Assembly: GCA_000467715.1 (NCBI GenBank)
Contig: AJFK01000636.1
Coordinates: 1-61,872 of the forward strand
DNA from: Hysterium pulicare CBS 123377
Taxonomy: Eukaryota > Ascomycota > Dothideomycetes > Hysteriales > Hysteriaceae
Length of the DNA stretch: 61,872 nucleotides
Direction: 5' to 3'
The position numbers were made by a program, and so were the translations under genes. Positions 23,610-35,650 of this stretch are shown here, one piece after another (within the stretch, counting starts at the first letter, position 1; each line of letters starts with the position of its first letter). Under the pieces are notes generated by a model. The model was not told the origin of the DNA. It ran no database searches and saw nothing but the letters and a program-made list of their open reading frames with translations.

Positions 23610-26410
23610 TCAAGATTTCAATCTCTTCGCCTCACACTTCACGCAAACTGGGTCCTGGGAATCGCCACGAAGGAAGTATCTGCCGTCATCAAAGTAGCCA
23701 TTGCATTCCTAAGGATCGTTAGATTCAGGTTTCATTTGTCACATAAAGCCATTTACCATGCAACAGAAGCACTGAGTATGCCACTCAGCACCTAACGCCT
23801 TGACGACCGTATCTGTGACTGGCTTACGGCACTTCTTGCACTTGGTAGAGTAACGATTCGTATGGCACCCGACGCACCACGCGTAGCCATCTTTCTCGAC
23901 GAAGGGTATGTGAGAGTCGAACGGCTATATTGGTTCGGTCAACAAACTGTTCTAGAACCATTCAGAGAAGAGGGAACTTACATTGCCACATTGTGCACAA
24001 AAGAAGTGCCCAACATGCCACTCCGCTCCACACGCTACTATGACCTCTCCTTCGATCGGCGTCTTGCAGCTCTTGCATCTGGGACTGAACATCTCATGAT
24101 AATCCAAATGGCAATAAAATCGCATACTTTCATCCCCATCGTCGATTTCAGACATACCCTCGACGATCTCTACATCTTCCCCAGCCAGTCTACGACGAAT
24201 GCGAGCAATACGTTCGGCCCGCCTGTTTTCAGGCTCCGGATAGAAAGCCACACATTCAAGTCCTTCGCCGCAGTGGTGACAAACGAAGCATTCTGGATGG
24301 AAACGGGAGCCGGCAGCGCTAACGATTCGTCCAGCGATCGGAAGGGCACATTGTGCGCAAAGAGCTGTAGTGCGGCGGCTTGAGAGGGTCCAGTGAGGTT
24401 TGGAATTGACCGAAGGTCCTGCTGAATGGCACGGAAATGGCTTGACACCATTGGCTTTGGGAGTTGGCAATGGCCGAGAAGGGGGTTCATTGATGGTCGG
24501 CGTTGAAGCTGCACACACGGATATTGAGGGTGCTTTGATTGTTGGATTTGGACTCGAGTTATGCGTTATCAATGGTATCTCCTGAACAGATATGGTCGGA
24601 ATCGGGGGCCCAATGGTGGGTATTGAGCGAAGAGGAGCCTGAGAGAGGTTGATGCTGGGTGGCGGTGGCCCGTTGATACTGATAGAAGGGACAGGAGGAC
24701 ACTGAGAAACACTGATACTAATAGAAGGTACAGGAGGTGGTGGAGAAACAGTCGGTTGCGCAATGGCCGGAGCCGATCCTCTTGTTACTGCTTGTGGCCT
24801 TCCTTCGTGGACTTTAATCTGAGGAACAGCAGGAAGAGTTGCCGCTTTGAGCAGAGGACTAGGCTGAAAATGAGGGTGGCCGGCGGGTTTAGGAGGCATG
24901 AAATGCGAAAAGGATGGTTCCTGTTTCATCTCAATTTCCTTGGGCTTCCAATCTTGTTTGAACGATACTATAGGCCGACCGGGGCTGTCAGTCACAACCG
25001 TTGGAGTAGGCAGCTTTGGACTGCGATTTTTGAGCCGCGAGCTGGTAGCGGCACGGATATCCTCCCCCCGAATTTCCTTGCCTTGCTTCATATTCAATTC
25101 AGAGTCATTCTCCACATCTGTTTGGGCAGAATCTTTTGACATTGGTCGGCTACCTGGGGTTGGATTCGAAGTATACTCCGCGTTCCGAGATTGGGAGGGC
25201 GGGTTCCTCTGTATCTCGTACCTGTCGAATTTCTTGATTCCAAATGTAGGATCTGTGTTGGACCTGACGAGACCTTCCTTGGCGAATTGAACTCGGCTGA
25301 AAGGATTACGTCTTACTTGCAAGGGCATCGTTATAGCTGGCTTCGATGGAACAGTGGAAGTAGGATCACTTGCCATGTCTTCTGGTTCTTCGTAGATATG
25401 GTCATCAGGATTTTTGAAAAGACTGGCACTTGTTTTCCGCTTAGACCCGCTGCTTCGTCTTCGGTGCTTGAAGTCAGGTACGTCGGAGATAATTGGAACA
25501 ACTTTCGATGTTGCTCGTGGAGGAGGGCCTCTCTGATTGTCCATGGCCTGATCGACAGCATCTTCCTTGGTCTGAGTAGACCCGCTAGCAGACCGACTGC
25601 TCCCCAAGCTGCTGCTGCGGCTTCCCCCAGAAGCAGTGTTGTAAGGATTTCGCTTCCTAAGCTTGGAATTAGTACGCTGCAGATCTTGCTCAGCCCTTCC
25701 CACACTCTGACTTCTCTGGTGACACTGGATAGGGTACCGATGAGGGAGTGTGGGATTAGGTTCTGGTGCTTCAGGGTTCCGATGCTTTAAGACTAGGTCC
25801 GCAGCTTCGTCCCGAGCGGCATTATATAGGCCTTGCTCTTCCTGAAGATCTAACTCCTCCATGGCCCGCCTCAAAGCTCTCGCTTCTTCCCTCTCAACGG
25901 TACGATGGCCATTCTCCTTGTAGGATATGCTTGGCGCTCCTCCACTGCTCGTGGTCGAGGTTGATACCTCTCGAGATTTGGGGGGTCGGACCAAGGGCCG
26001 GCCAGCAGTAGACTCGTCGAGGTTCATACTAGACACGGTTGAATGTGTTCGGTGATGTGCTTGCGCACTGGAACAGCGCAGCGGGATGACTTCGGTGTCA
26101 ATGCCAGCATGCTCAAACGTAGGGTGGGATAGTGGGGAGACAGCGGGCGTGTCGACAATCTTGGTCGATCTGCCTGAGATAGAAGCAAATTTGACTGGAG
26201 GTGGACGGGAACCGTTTGGACGTTGGATGCGGTTGCTACGAAGATCTTGCAGGTAGTCGGCTTAAAGGAGTTTGTCAGCAGGAAAGCGCATACTCGTTCC
26301 CGGCGGAAGACTAAAGAAGAAGAACGAAAAATGTGCTTACCCATTTGCTTGGAGGACATGAAGGCCGGCCGTGGTGCTACCGTGTCGTCCTTTGTCTTTG
26401 GATTGTGCAT
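23610..26410 (-). CDS. Three-LIM-domain paxillin-like protein
   Basis: Four exons, 26410-26341, 26260-23982, 23924-23757 and 23708-23610, encode 871 residues. The first exon ends in MSSKQM and joins ADYLQDLRSNRIQRPNGSRP. A long disordered, proline/serine-rich middle (many PPPP-like stretches, SISINGPPPPSINLSQ) leads to three C-terminal LIM domains from about residue 640. LIM1 begins CAQCALPIAG and has an insertion of roughly 30 charged residues between its two zinc modules. LIM2 begins CKSCKTPIEGEVIVACGAEW, and LIM3 begins CKKCRKPVTDTVVKALGAEW. This resembles fungal paxillin-like Pxl1 proteins, which act at the actomyosin ring, septum or growing tip. Role is inferred. The gene converges with MON2, with 245 bp between stops. 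Confidence 0.87.
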
Positions 26411-27001
26411 GGCTGTGGAATGTTCCAATGTTTACACCTTCGTTTACTTGGCTGACTACTCAGGTGCGCTAGTGATAACGTCTGACATTCATTCACTTCG
26501 GGTCAGTGGTGAATTGTGTCGAAGGGGGAATGCAATGGTGCACGTTACCTAGGTAGCTCCTGTGGTTGTCTTAGGCAATGGTGAAAAGTGCACAGAAATA
26601 GGTCATGTTTTCTAGTTGGTGAGGTTTCCATATCAACCATCCGAAATCCCCACATCCTTGCACAAACCACCTAATGATAATAATAACAAGCACTTTGAAA
26701 CTCGACCACCATGCTATTCTACACTTCCCTGCTTACCCTGGTTTGTCTTCACTACAAGCAGCGGCAAATCTATTGTATTGGTTCCAATGTTGTACAGTAT
26801 ACGAGTCGCGCGTCCTGCCAATCTCAAGTTTGCCGTTCCCATGGCAATTTGATCTATTCCACTCTTTCCATCTGAAGAAACAGTCGGACTAGAACCACAA
26901 TACAAGACGTAACGCGACCATCCAGGCCGGCAAAGAGCAGCGAAAGTGGGGTATTCTATCCAACTCTCTAAATATAAAGAAAATATTGACCACAAAGTTC
27001 A
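26411..27001. other. Intergenic with TACCTAGGTA palindrome
   Basis: This 591-bp gap lies between the LIM-gene start and the 3' end of the zinc-cluster regulator. The palindrome TACCTAGGTA at 26546-26555 is the only feature I can point to. Short frames here have no support. Confidence 0.5.
26546..26555. repeat. TACCTAGGTA palindrome
   Basis: A perfect 10-bp palindrome lies upstream of the LIM-protein gene. The same ten bases recur at 37828-37837 and 46761-46770, always between genes. Confidence 0.85.
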
Positions 27002-29940
27002 TTAACTTCGTCGTTGGGTTTGCTCCTGATTCGGATGTGGAGGTCCGAGCGAGTCCCAACCCATATTGATACCTTCGAGCATCTGACTCCAGCCTCCGTC
27101 AGACATAGGTGTCATGCCGGTATTTGTACCCATGCCACCAGATATATCCCAATCATTAGTCATGATGAAGCCGCCAGTGCCAGGGTCGGCGTGCGAAGGG
27201 TTTACCGTGCTATCATAGAAGCTGGACGGGAACATGTCATCGCTTGTGGTGAAGAAGTTGGTGTTCGTGGTCGGAGGGGTAGACTGTGCAGCAGGTGCTT
27301 GGTGCATCGGCTGAGACAGATTAATCGGTCCTTTAGGTGAGTTTCGATATTGTTCTTCTTGTTGTTGGCCAGGGGAATAGGAGCTTTGTGACGTGGAGTT
27401 GCCTCGAGACTGTGAGAGGCTTGTTGATGGTGTTGGATTGTCGCCAGTACCGTCGGGAGAAGTATCCATTTCAGAACCGTTCATACTACTACCGGGATTT
27501 GATTTGTGTCTTTGTGGCAACTCCATTTGGCCGTCGTGTTGAGAGGAGATAAAAGGGTATGAATGCTGAACGTCCATCCGCAAATTCGTACTCGCGTCTG
27601 GGAAAGGAGGACCGGGGGAAGTTCCACTGCCATACTGAGTTGTGCTATGCACCGCAAGGCCATTGCTGCCAAAAGTATTAACTGGAGCACTCGCGACTTG
27701 TGACTCGCGGATTTCATATATAGAGCTGCATGGAACCGCATCAGTATTGACTGGGATTCCGCCCTAGGAGAGAGTAGTTGTTAGCATCCGAAATAAACAG
27801 GATGTTTGTTGTTCAATGGCTCTTTGCTTACCGGGCCTTTGGGGGAAGGATTAAAGTGTGACTTCTGTTGTAGGCCAAGGACGCCGGCGCTCTCGAGGTC
27901 TAGGTCCAGTTGAACGAGGAATGATTCCGTCAGGGGATTCTTGCGTCTAAGCGCTTGCATCGCCTGTAACAAAAACTGTAATGAAGAGTTCATCTGCTGA
28001 TCCTTTGGTCTAGTTTTCAGGTACTGAACAAAAACGCGAGCGGCAACATAAACGCAGAAGGATATGAAAGGGTTCATCTATGCATATATTCCTTAGTATG
28101 ACTAAATGCTGAGTACATATATTATGGTGGACTTACCGCAGACAAATCTAAGTGACTGATCATTCGCATTACCGTTGCGATCTCGGCCGCTGCTGTCACA
28201 CACCTGATCTTGCTCTCGTTACTGACGTTAACCGGCAATCGGTACTTGTCAGCTTTGAAAATCGCAGCCTGATGCAGACATATCGCCGAGGTGTGAATAC
28301 TCATGTTCATAAAGATGATATTAGGATCAGGAAGTCCTGCTGGAAGTCTTAGGTGATCCGGCAAGCCCAGAGAGGTGTTGAGGAGTATGCTCTCTAGATT
28401 GCGATGACGTGTCCAAAAGCCTCCGTTGAGATCGTCATCGTGATCGTCCGGGGTAGGTCGATGCAGGTGGAGAAGGTTGCGGCCGAATAGCGCAGCTGTG
28501 AGAACTATCCCCCCAAAAGGTGTTAGGTTTCCTGCTCCTTGCGCTGTCATTACCTGCTCGAGAGATCCCGTAGCCATAGGTTTGCTCTTTTCGAAAGCTT
28601 CTTCATTCGAGGGTAAATTCGTCAAGATCTACAATGCTAATGTTAGAATAATCTGCTAATTCAAGGGACAAGTGATCTCACGTCTCTCTCGTCAATAGTC
28701 ATGGGCCATCCTGTTCCAATACTAGCATATCGATCAATGCAGAAAGCCATCCAGAATGTCCGCCTTCTCTCTTCTCGTTCTGTCCAGTCTTTCGGAGGTG
28801 GGAGACATTGTTTCACGTCTAGTCCCACTCCATCTAGTCGGTGCAATTGCATCATCTGCGCAAGTCGAACAGCTCTTCCTGCAGAAAGCCAAGCCCTTGG
28901 AAAGTACATCTGCTTGAATTCATATGTGCCCATGAGAATCCAAGTCTGGCAATGGCCTAAAGTGATCGTGGATTCGCCGTGCCCCTTCATTTCGTCCATT
29001 TGTGCATATTTTCGAGCCCGGTGGTAGAAATGCTCTTGTAACGCATCATATTTGTCGGCGACAGACGCGGCCAGACACCACATAATGTATCGCAGACATA
29101 CTGGTGGCCTCATATGAGGTGCCAGGTTCATTGCAGCAAGGTATCGCGGTCTGTGTATGACTGGCAGTGATGGATGCACCTTATTGAAGTAGATTTGGTG
29201 TCTACCAGACGGATTAGTCACTTTTAATCCAAGAACGCATTGCCAAAGCTTGAAGCTTACTTACAGCTCATTTATAACGTCCTGAGGGGGTAAAGGTTCA
29301 TCCAACCCCAAGCCTATCATCTCCCACGGGAACTCCTCATTACCAGAGCTAGGGTTGGCAGAAGGATTGCTTTGCAAATTGGGAAATGGATCATCCGGGG
29401 GGGAGATGGACTCTGTGAACGCGACGGGAATCTGATCAGAGCTTCCTAGAAACCCATCCGGTATAGCTTGCGGTATTGTGCTTGAAGCAAAGCCAGTATT
29501 GATATGCGGTCCATCTTTGTGCTGATCATTCGTTTCCTGATTCTTAAGTAGAGTCTCTACTTGTTCTTTTGAGCTTCTGTCAGTATCCAGCACTGTTAAA
29601 CAGAAAAGTGACAGCACGTACGGAGTCGAGCCTCCAACAACTTGACATAACCTCTTTTAGGTCCACTCTTCTTCCGCACTTCGTCGTAAGCGCACTCATG
29701 AGCTAGCCTCTTGCATGTCCCGCACGTAGGCCTGGCCCCGTCACACCTCAGCTTCCTCTTTCTACATAGGACGCAAGCTATCCTCTTAGGCTTATTTGAA
29801 CTGTCCACATCTTTCTGGCCCTCAGTGTCGTTTGGCTGCGCGGTCGGGGACTGTTGGTTGTCATTTTGGTTCGACGTCGGCTGTTGTGACAGGTCATTGA
29901 AGTAAGTGTCGTTCGGTGACTCGGGCGAATTTGAAGGCAT
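27002..29940 (-). CDS. col-26: Zn2Cys6 regulator, COL-26/BglR-like
   Basis: Six exons, 29940-29622, 29565-29265, 29201-28682, 28628-28137, 28077-27832 and 27763-27002, encode 879 residues. A canonical zinc cluster starts at Cys56 (CVLCRKRKLRCDGARPTCGT, then CKRLAHEC, i.e. C-x2-C-x6-C-x6-C-x2-C-x6-C). A basic linker (KKSGPKRGYVKLLEARL) and a coiled coil (QQVETLLKNQ) follow. The fungal-specific TF domain covers about residues 205-550 (HQIYFNKVHPSLPVIHRPRY; EERRRTFWMAFCIDRYASIG). The tail is glutamine/serine-rich and ends GWSQMLEGINMGWDSLGPPH plus a few residues. That order and tail match COL-26 of Neurospora and BglR of Trichoderma, regulators of glucose sensing, starch use and cellulase repression release. 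The family is certain; the orthologue name is my recognition and needs a tree. Confidence 0.85.
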
Positions 29941-30924
29941 TTTCGTAGAACGACGATGGACCTTGGTGTATCACTGGCCTACGAGTAAGTAGGAGTCCTT
30001 TTCGCCTGAGAAGTGATCGTGGATGTGGGGTCTGTTAAAAGGAGTTGTCCATCGAAGATGAACAAAGCACAGAAGACCTCGCGCTGCTAATGATACTGGG
30101 CTTGGAGAAGAGGAGTGTAGAGAGCAACGACGGCCGCGCTATTCCGTCAGCAGCGAGACGTGTCAACGATGTAAATCACGGCAGCCAGGCATCATCTAAC
30201 GGGCGTCACGGCGCGAATGCGACCGGGTGCGTCGAAGCGGCGTTGCATGGTGTAGGGCTGGGGCCAAATGTGTGGAACAGCTGAAAGGCCCCAGCCCTCC
30301 CACGGACACGGTTATGCCGATCTCTAATCCAACGACCAGCTCTGTCAATCAGGACGAATAATCTCGGAAGCACCGACGAGGTTGATATTGGGGGTTGTTA
30401 GTCCCTATCACGGCAATGGCATATATACAGTGCATTCATCAAATCTGCCGAACGGAAATACGCTGTTGAGTTGAGAGTGCTAGGCGTGCAGCGAATTGTG
30501 TCATGGGAGATGCAATACCTACCTAAGCATGCTCATTATTGCTCAACCCGTTCGTCTTGCGAAACTCATGAGGAAATCCCTGTACATTTTCTAGCTCTGG
30601 TGCCAAAACGTATCATGTAGCCTGTCTGCTTCCTGTACGGCTGGCCAATCAGAGATTGGTGTGTCACGTGTATCGGCGGACGGACTTTAACAGAGTTGCG
30701 ACCTTCCGATGTGGCCTGCCATGCCTGGGAGTGGGTGTAGATGCTCTTGGGCATCTTCTCTTGTTGAGATATCGAAGAGCTTGTGAATTGTGGGTACCTA
30801 TATACATTCTATGCATTTGTTCTGCGACAACCTGACTCGCAGCATGATATAATACAGGTCTGTATGGAACCAGGAATAGTGGTGCAGTGCTGAGACGACA
30901 GCCATCATTTCAATATCTGTTGCA
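29941..30924. other. Long upstream region of the COL-26-like gene
   Basis: This 984-bp gap between the regulator start and the 3' end of uL2m contains CACGTG at 30665-30670 (within TCACGTGT). Small open frames have no support. A long leader and complex promoter would be usual for a nutrient regulator, but nothing more can be read directly. Confidence 0.45.
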
Positions 30925-32172
30925 TCACCTAGGTCTTCGCTTGCCATGGTTTCTCGGGCGATCTTGGACGAGGAATGTATGCTTGTTCCTCTTGTGTCGA
31001 GTCTTGTATCCTCCTTTGGCCTGGAATATATTTAGCACTACTCGACCGTAAAGGCGTGAAGATACGTACCGGTGTACCCCAAGGGCTGACTGGGTGCACA
31101 TTACCCTTTGATTTACCACGACCTCCACCATGGGGATGGTCGGCTGGCGAATAGTCAGTATGCTGCTCGCCTAAAGAATTCTGCCTTATAGGGGGGAAGC
31201 TGGAGTCATGTACGAACCTGCATTCATGGCGACGCCTCTGACCGTTGGCCGAATTCCTAGCCATCGGGATCGTCCAGCCTTCCCAAGTTGAGCAAAGTGA
31301 TTTTGAGGATTACTGGCGACCCCGATTGTGCAACATGCATCTGCACTAACCCTCCTCATTTCGCCACTCTGCAAACGAACTGTGACATCTTTGATCTTGG
31401 TTCCTCGTCCGGTCTCGACTTCGTCTTTGCTCACAACTATAGCATACGTTCCGGCGCTACGGCAAAAGACTCCACCTCCCTTTGTCTTGGAGCCAACGTT
31501 GTATATCTGGGCACCGATGGGGACCATGTGAATTGGCAGGCAGTTGCCTCGAGATGCGGTCTTCGCAGCAAGCATGCCAGGATCCATGACGCCTCCCATA
31601 CTCGCCAAAAGATCATCTGGAATACCTGCTCTATAACTCTCGATTTCATCGCCGGCTCTCATACCATCAGCAGCAACAATGTATGTTTTCTCCCCATTGG
31701 CAACTCTTGTCACCAGGGCCAAGTGAGCACTCCGATTTGGATCGTACTCGATCCTTTCGACCAGGTGTTTGCCCGGCGCATATCGTTTGTAGTCTACTAT
31801 CCTTATCCTGCGCTTGTGACCTCCTCCACGATGCCTCACGGTGATTTGTCCAGTGTTGTTTCTTCCGCCCTTTCCTTGGCCTTTCTTTGCAATGGTGAGG
31901 GCAAGATGTGGTCGTCCCTTGAAGAGGTGATCATTGACGGGCCTTTTCAGATGGCGCAAACCGGGCGTGCGGGGCTTATACGTTCGTAGCGGGATGTACT
32001 CGTCCTTGCGTGGACCCTGGCTCTGAAAGACGGTGCCATCTGGACCGACAGTGGTGGGTTGGAAAGCTGGAGGGGATTTGTGTTCAATTGCAGTGGCATA
32101 GGTGCGGACAGGCGAAAGGAGACATTTGCAGTAGCGGGAGGCAGGAAGCTGGTAGATCCGAGGCTGCAACAT
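30925..32172 (-). CDS. RML2: Mitochondrial ribosomal protein uL2m
   Basis: Three exons, 32172-31218, 31143-31070 and 31020-30925, encode 374 residues. The first about 25 residues ([20 protein letters not shown], then PVRTYATA) form an arginine-rich, acid-free mitochondrial presequence. Bacterial L2 hallmarks follow: [53 protein letters not shown] and the basic tail [20 protein letters not shown]. The conserved peptidyl-transferase-proximal DHPHGGG block is rebuilt exactly by the first intron, which validates the junction. uL2m is an essential core protein of the mitochondrial large subunit. It is divergent from cyclin B across 949 bp. Confidence 0.95.
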
Positions 32173-33121
32173 TTCCCATCACAGACAATCGGCCTCGCGT
32201 AGCCGAACGGGCATAGACGAACGGAGATGGCACAGTGTTCGAAGGTGATGGGCCTCGATGATGGATTGTATCCAAAAAGTTCTCGAGCTCGGAAAGGGTC
32301 TAGCGCCGCCTTGGCCCTGATGGGTGGAATCGACATGCCTGCAGTCGCGACTCACCGGGCAACGGCCAAAGCACCAAAGCAAAGCCGCAAAATCATCGAC
32401 TCGCCGGCATTAAACGCATATACAAAACTGCAGTTGCGCTCTGTCTTCGACTCAGCTGTTCCATCTCCACCATCTCCACCACCAACCTCTACAGAGCATC
32501 TCTTCCATCCACCCCTAGTCGCGCCCTCCTTCAAACTGCGTGGTCCTCGAAGAGCTGCACGACGGCACAACAGGCTGCGCGCTTCCCATTGGCTAGAGCT
32601 TCCCGTGGAGCCTCACGTTGCCCGCGCGTTGTTGGCGCACTTGGTCTTGGTGACTTAGGTAAGCGACGAACATCAGACCCAAAACAAACCGGCTCGTCCG
32701 TCTTGTATCTACCACAACACCTCACTGCCAGACCTCGACACCCTCCTCCGTCTTCTTTGCTCTTTGGAGCTGGACTTCTTTCGTGTCCATTCACTGATCT
32801 TGAGCCTCCCATTGTCAGCAGGGTTTGTCGAATCCTCGCACCTTATCACCATCGCTGTATCCATCAGAGCGTGTCTAGGTACCTTGATACTACAGAACAT
32901 CTTCAACAGGCCTGCCGAGCGGGCTCTCACATATTTGTCCCGCGTATTTGGAACTACAGCCTCGTTCGTCCGCACACCGCTAACTACTTGTTATGGTTCA
33001 TATCACTAACAATTGGTCGTTAGCAGTACATCATAACAACACCATTTAACTTCGCGAACCAACACGGCTTGATTCTTTACTCCATTTCCAAATCAACTTA
33101 GCTTGCTGTGTATTACCAGCA
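32173..33121. promoter_or_regulatory. Divergent promoter region uL2m / cyclin B
   Basis: This 949-bp gap lies between two divergent start codons. Several open frames cross it on both strands but none has codon continuity with a family or a splice-supported exon. It likely holds both promoters and the cyclin 5' leader; no specific cell-cycle element is asserted. Confidence 0.4.
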
Positions 33122-34810
33122 ATGCCTCCAGCTGTACGTATTTGAAGCACCATGGTGCTACCGTCTGACGTCTTCGTGGCACAAACGTTGGTACTTCTGA
33201 GCCCATATTCTTTAACTAACGTCTAAGCCAGGCTCGATCTCTCAGGCAGCGAGCTGTCACGAACGAAAATGACGAAAATGCTGGCACGACACGCTTAACA
33301 CGCGCCAAAACCGCCGCTCTCGGCTCCAATGACACGAATGCTGCAGACGTACCGAAGAAAGCATTGCAAACCAAAAAGTCGACTACGGGACTATCTGTGA
33401 ACGGGAATGCACAGACCAGGAAACGCGCTGCATTGGGTGATGTGAGTAATGTCACGAAGAACGAACCTAATGGCCCCGGCGCGAAGGACGCGAAGGACGT
33501 CAAGAAGCCATTGGCAAGTAAAGGTGGGCTTATTTCCAAAGCCGCACACCCTACAAAAGTCCAGAAGGTATCGAGAGCCAACTCGACGCGTTCCGTTCTC
33601 GCATCCAAGGAGAAGAATGTTGCTTCATCGGACCTAAAGCGACCAGCAAGCGGATCTGGAATCATGGGCAATGCCACAAAGAAGAGAAATACATCTGCTT
33701 CTAGTTCAAAGTCTATCAAGGAAGTCGACCCTGAAGAGTCGGAGAATGTTGCACCAGCACAACAGAAGATCAAACACACTGTCACAGTGGAGGTGGAGGA
33801 GTCCATCGAAGTTGCCACTGCGCTAGGTGCCAAAAACGAACGCACCAAACCCCAACCAGTGGCAGTCGAAGAACTCGAGGAAGCAGATGCTCAGGAAGCA
33901 GTCCCTGATCTCGACAAGGAGGACGTTGATGACCCCCTTATGGTCTCCGAATACGTGTGTGAAATATTTGAGTATCTTCGGGAACTAGAGATCGCCACGA
34001 TGGCAAATCCAGAGTATATGGACAACCAAAACGAGCTTGAATGGAAGATGCGTGGAATCCTTGTCGACTGGTTATTAGAAGTCCATACACGATTCCGCCT
34101 ACTACCTGAGACACTGTTCTTGGCTGTAAACATTATCGACCGATTCCTTTCGAGCAAAATTGTTCAGCTCGATCGTCTTCAGCTCGTGGGCGTCACCGCC
34201 ATGTTCATCGCATCAAAGTACGAGGAAGTACTTTCCCCACACGTCCAGAATTTCCGCCATGTTGCCGATGATGGTTTCACTGAGGAGGAGATTCTTAGTG
34301 CCGAACGTTTTGTTCTTGCTGCCCTCAACTACGACTTGAGTTATCCAAATCCCATGAACTTCCTCCGGCGTATATCCAAAGCCGACAACTATGATATTCA
34401 AACGCGTACCCTTGGGAAGTACCTTTTGGAAATCAGTTGTTTGGATCATCGCTTCATTGGTCACCCTCCTAGTCAGGTCGCTGCTGCTGCTATGTATTTG
34501 GCGCGTTTGGTTCTTGAGCGTGGTGATTGGGATGCCACCATCGCCCACTATGCTGGATATACCGAGGAAGAGATTCAGCCTGTCCTTCAGTTGATGATTG
34601 ATTACCTCTCGAGCCCCGTTGTCCATGAAGCTTTCTTCAAGAAATATGCCAGCAAGAAATTCTTGAAGGGTAAGTCCGATTTTCTACCTGATTATACAAT
34701 CGAAACTAATTGTTTCTATAGCATCCATTGTCCTCCGTCGATGGGCTAAGGAGTACGTGGCTCAATACGGCAACGCTCTCGCGAGCAACAAGGCTCAACG
34801 GGTGCATTGA
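33122..34810 (+). CDS. nimE: G2/mitotic B-type cyclin
   Basis: Three exons, 33122-33133, 33232-34669 and 34722-34810, encode 512 residues. The first exon is only 12 nt (MPPA). A classical destruction box, R-A-A-L-G-D-V-S-N, fits RxxLxxxxN at residues 69-77. The first cyclin fold starts near residue 240 and contains MRGILVDWLLEVHTRFRLLP and ASKYEEVLSPHVQNF. The second fold contains FLRRISKADNYDIQTRTLGK and ends in the third exon (ASIVLRRWAKEYV). B-type cyclins activate Cdk1/NimX at mitotic entry and are degraded by APC/C through the D-box. The N-terminal 230 residues are lysine/serine-rich and disordered, as usual. Orthology to Aspergillus NimE or yeast Clb1-4 is expected. Confidence 0.95.
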
Positions 34811-35650
34811 GCCCTGTTCATGTGCATACCTTGGGCCCTCATTAGTCGCGTCAGTTCTACAATATCCATATGCCCCCTGCAATCATCACGATAGATCGAT
34901 ATGACGACCCAAACTCCTCTTGGTCTCTTAATCTCTCCACCACTCATGCTGCATTTGGTTCTACGGTCGGCGTTATAAAAGGTGCTGCTGTTGGTTTATG
35001 CGGATTTGATCTTTTTGTGTGTTCTTTGCCACCTGCTGGATGGCATCTTCTTGGGGGCGAGCGCGTGCTTAACTATATTTCAGGCGGCTCTGGATACTTC
35101 TCGCTATCCCAACGTACAGTGTACCTCAATGGTGTTCACGGATGGATGTCCGTCGTCCAGGCAGGCTTGTACTATTAGCAACCAGCAGTGGACATTGGAT
35201 GGTGAAAGGGCTAGAGTAGGGTCACCTCTGTGGCGGCTTTCCTTTTATCATACATTGTCTTTCAGTTCTGCTGTGCCTTGTTTTTCTATATCCGGTGCTT
35301 CTGGGAGTTCTGATCCCTTGGATGATGTTGCTCTTGATAGTTCTGTTCTGAAGCGGGCGTGCAGCTTGGAAAAACAGGAAGCTGGGTTGGCATGTTTGTA
35401 GCATCGGAATCAAAAGGTCTTCCTATTACTGCGTTGCGCCGTAAAATTTCTTGCAGTGATGGCTCGTTCTGGCATTGAAGCAACTGGCGTCAGGCGTCAG
35501 GCGTCAGGCGTCAGGCGATCTCTCGCGTTACCGAGGCTGGCTGCTAGCCTTTCCTATCCCGGCAATGCACCTCAATCATAGGCCATTCATACATACATCA
35601 AGAAGTATGGCATCTTGAGTACTAACAGTTACTTCTCCTTGATTCTTATC
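34811..35650. other. Intergenic, cyclin B 3' region
   Basis: The gap between the cyclin stop and the HIT gene is 840 bp. It contains a 7-bp tandem repeat at 35486-35517. Two overlapping plus-strand open frames near 34870-35400 show no family features and probably lie in the cyclin 3' untranslated region. Confidence 0.5.
35486..35517. repeat. 7-bp tandem repeat, GGCGTCA x4.6
   Basis: Four perfect copies of GGCGTCA plus four further bases lie in a row, about 130 bp upstream of the HIT-gene start codon. Such short arrays are prone to length change between strains. Confidence 0.9.

Noticed and set aside
25191-25790. 199-codon plus-strand open frame
   Set aside because: Antisense to the disordered part of the LIM protein; composition is what codon bias of the sense strand would create.
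31288-31989. 233-codon plus-strand open frame
   Set aside because: It lies wholly antisense to the first exon of uL2m, whose conserved ribosomal sequence explains the DNA. No family features in the antisense product.
33216-33848. 210-codon minus-strand open frame
   Set aside because: Antisense to the cyclin B N-terminal region; product is a low-complexity mirror of the lysine/serine-rich sense strand.
34870-35400. Two overlapping plus-strand frames downstream of cyclin B
   Set aside because: They lie in the likely 3' untranslated region, with no conserved content.
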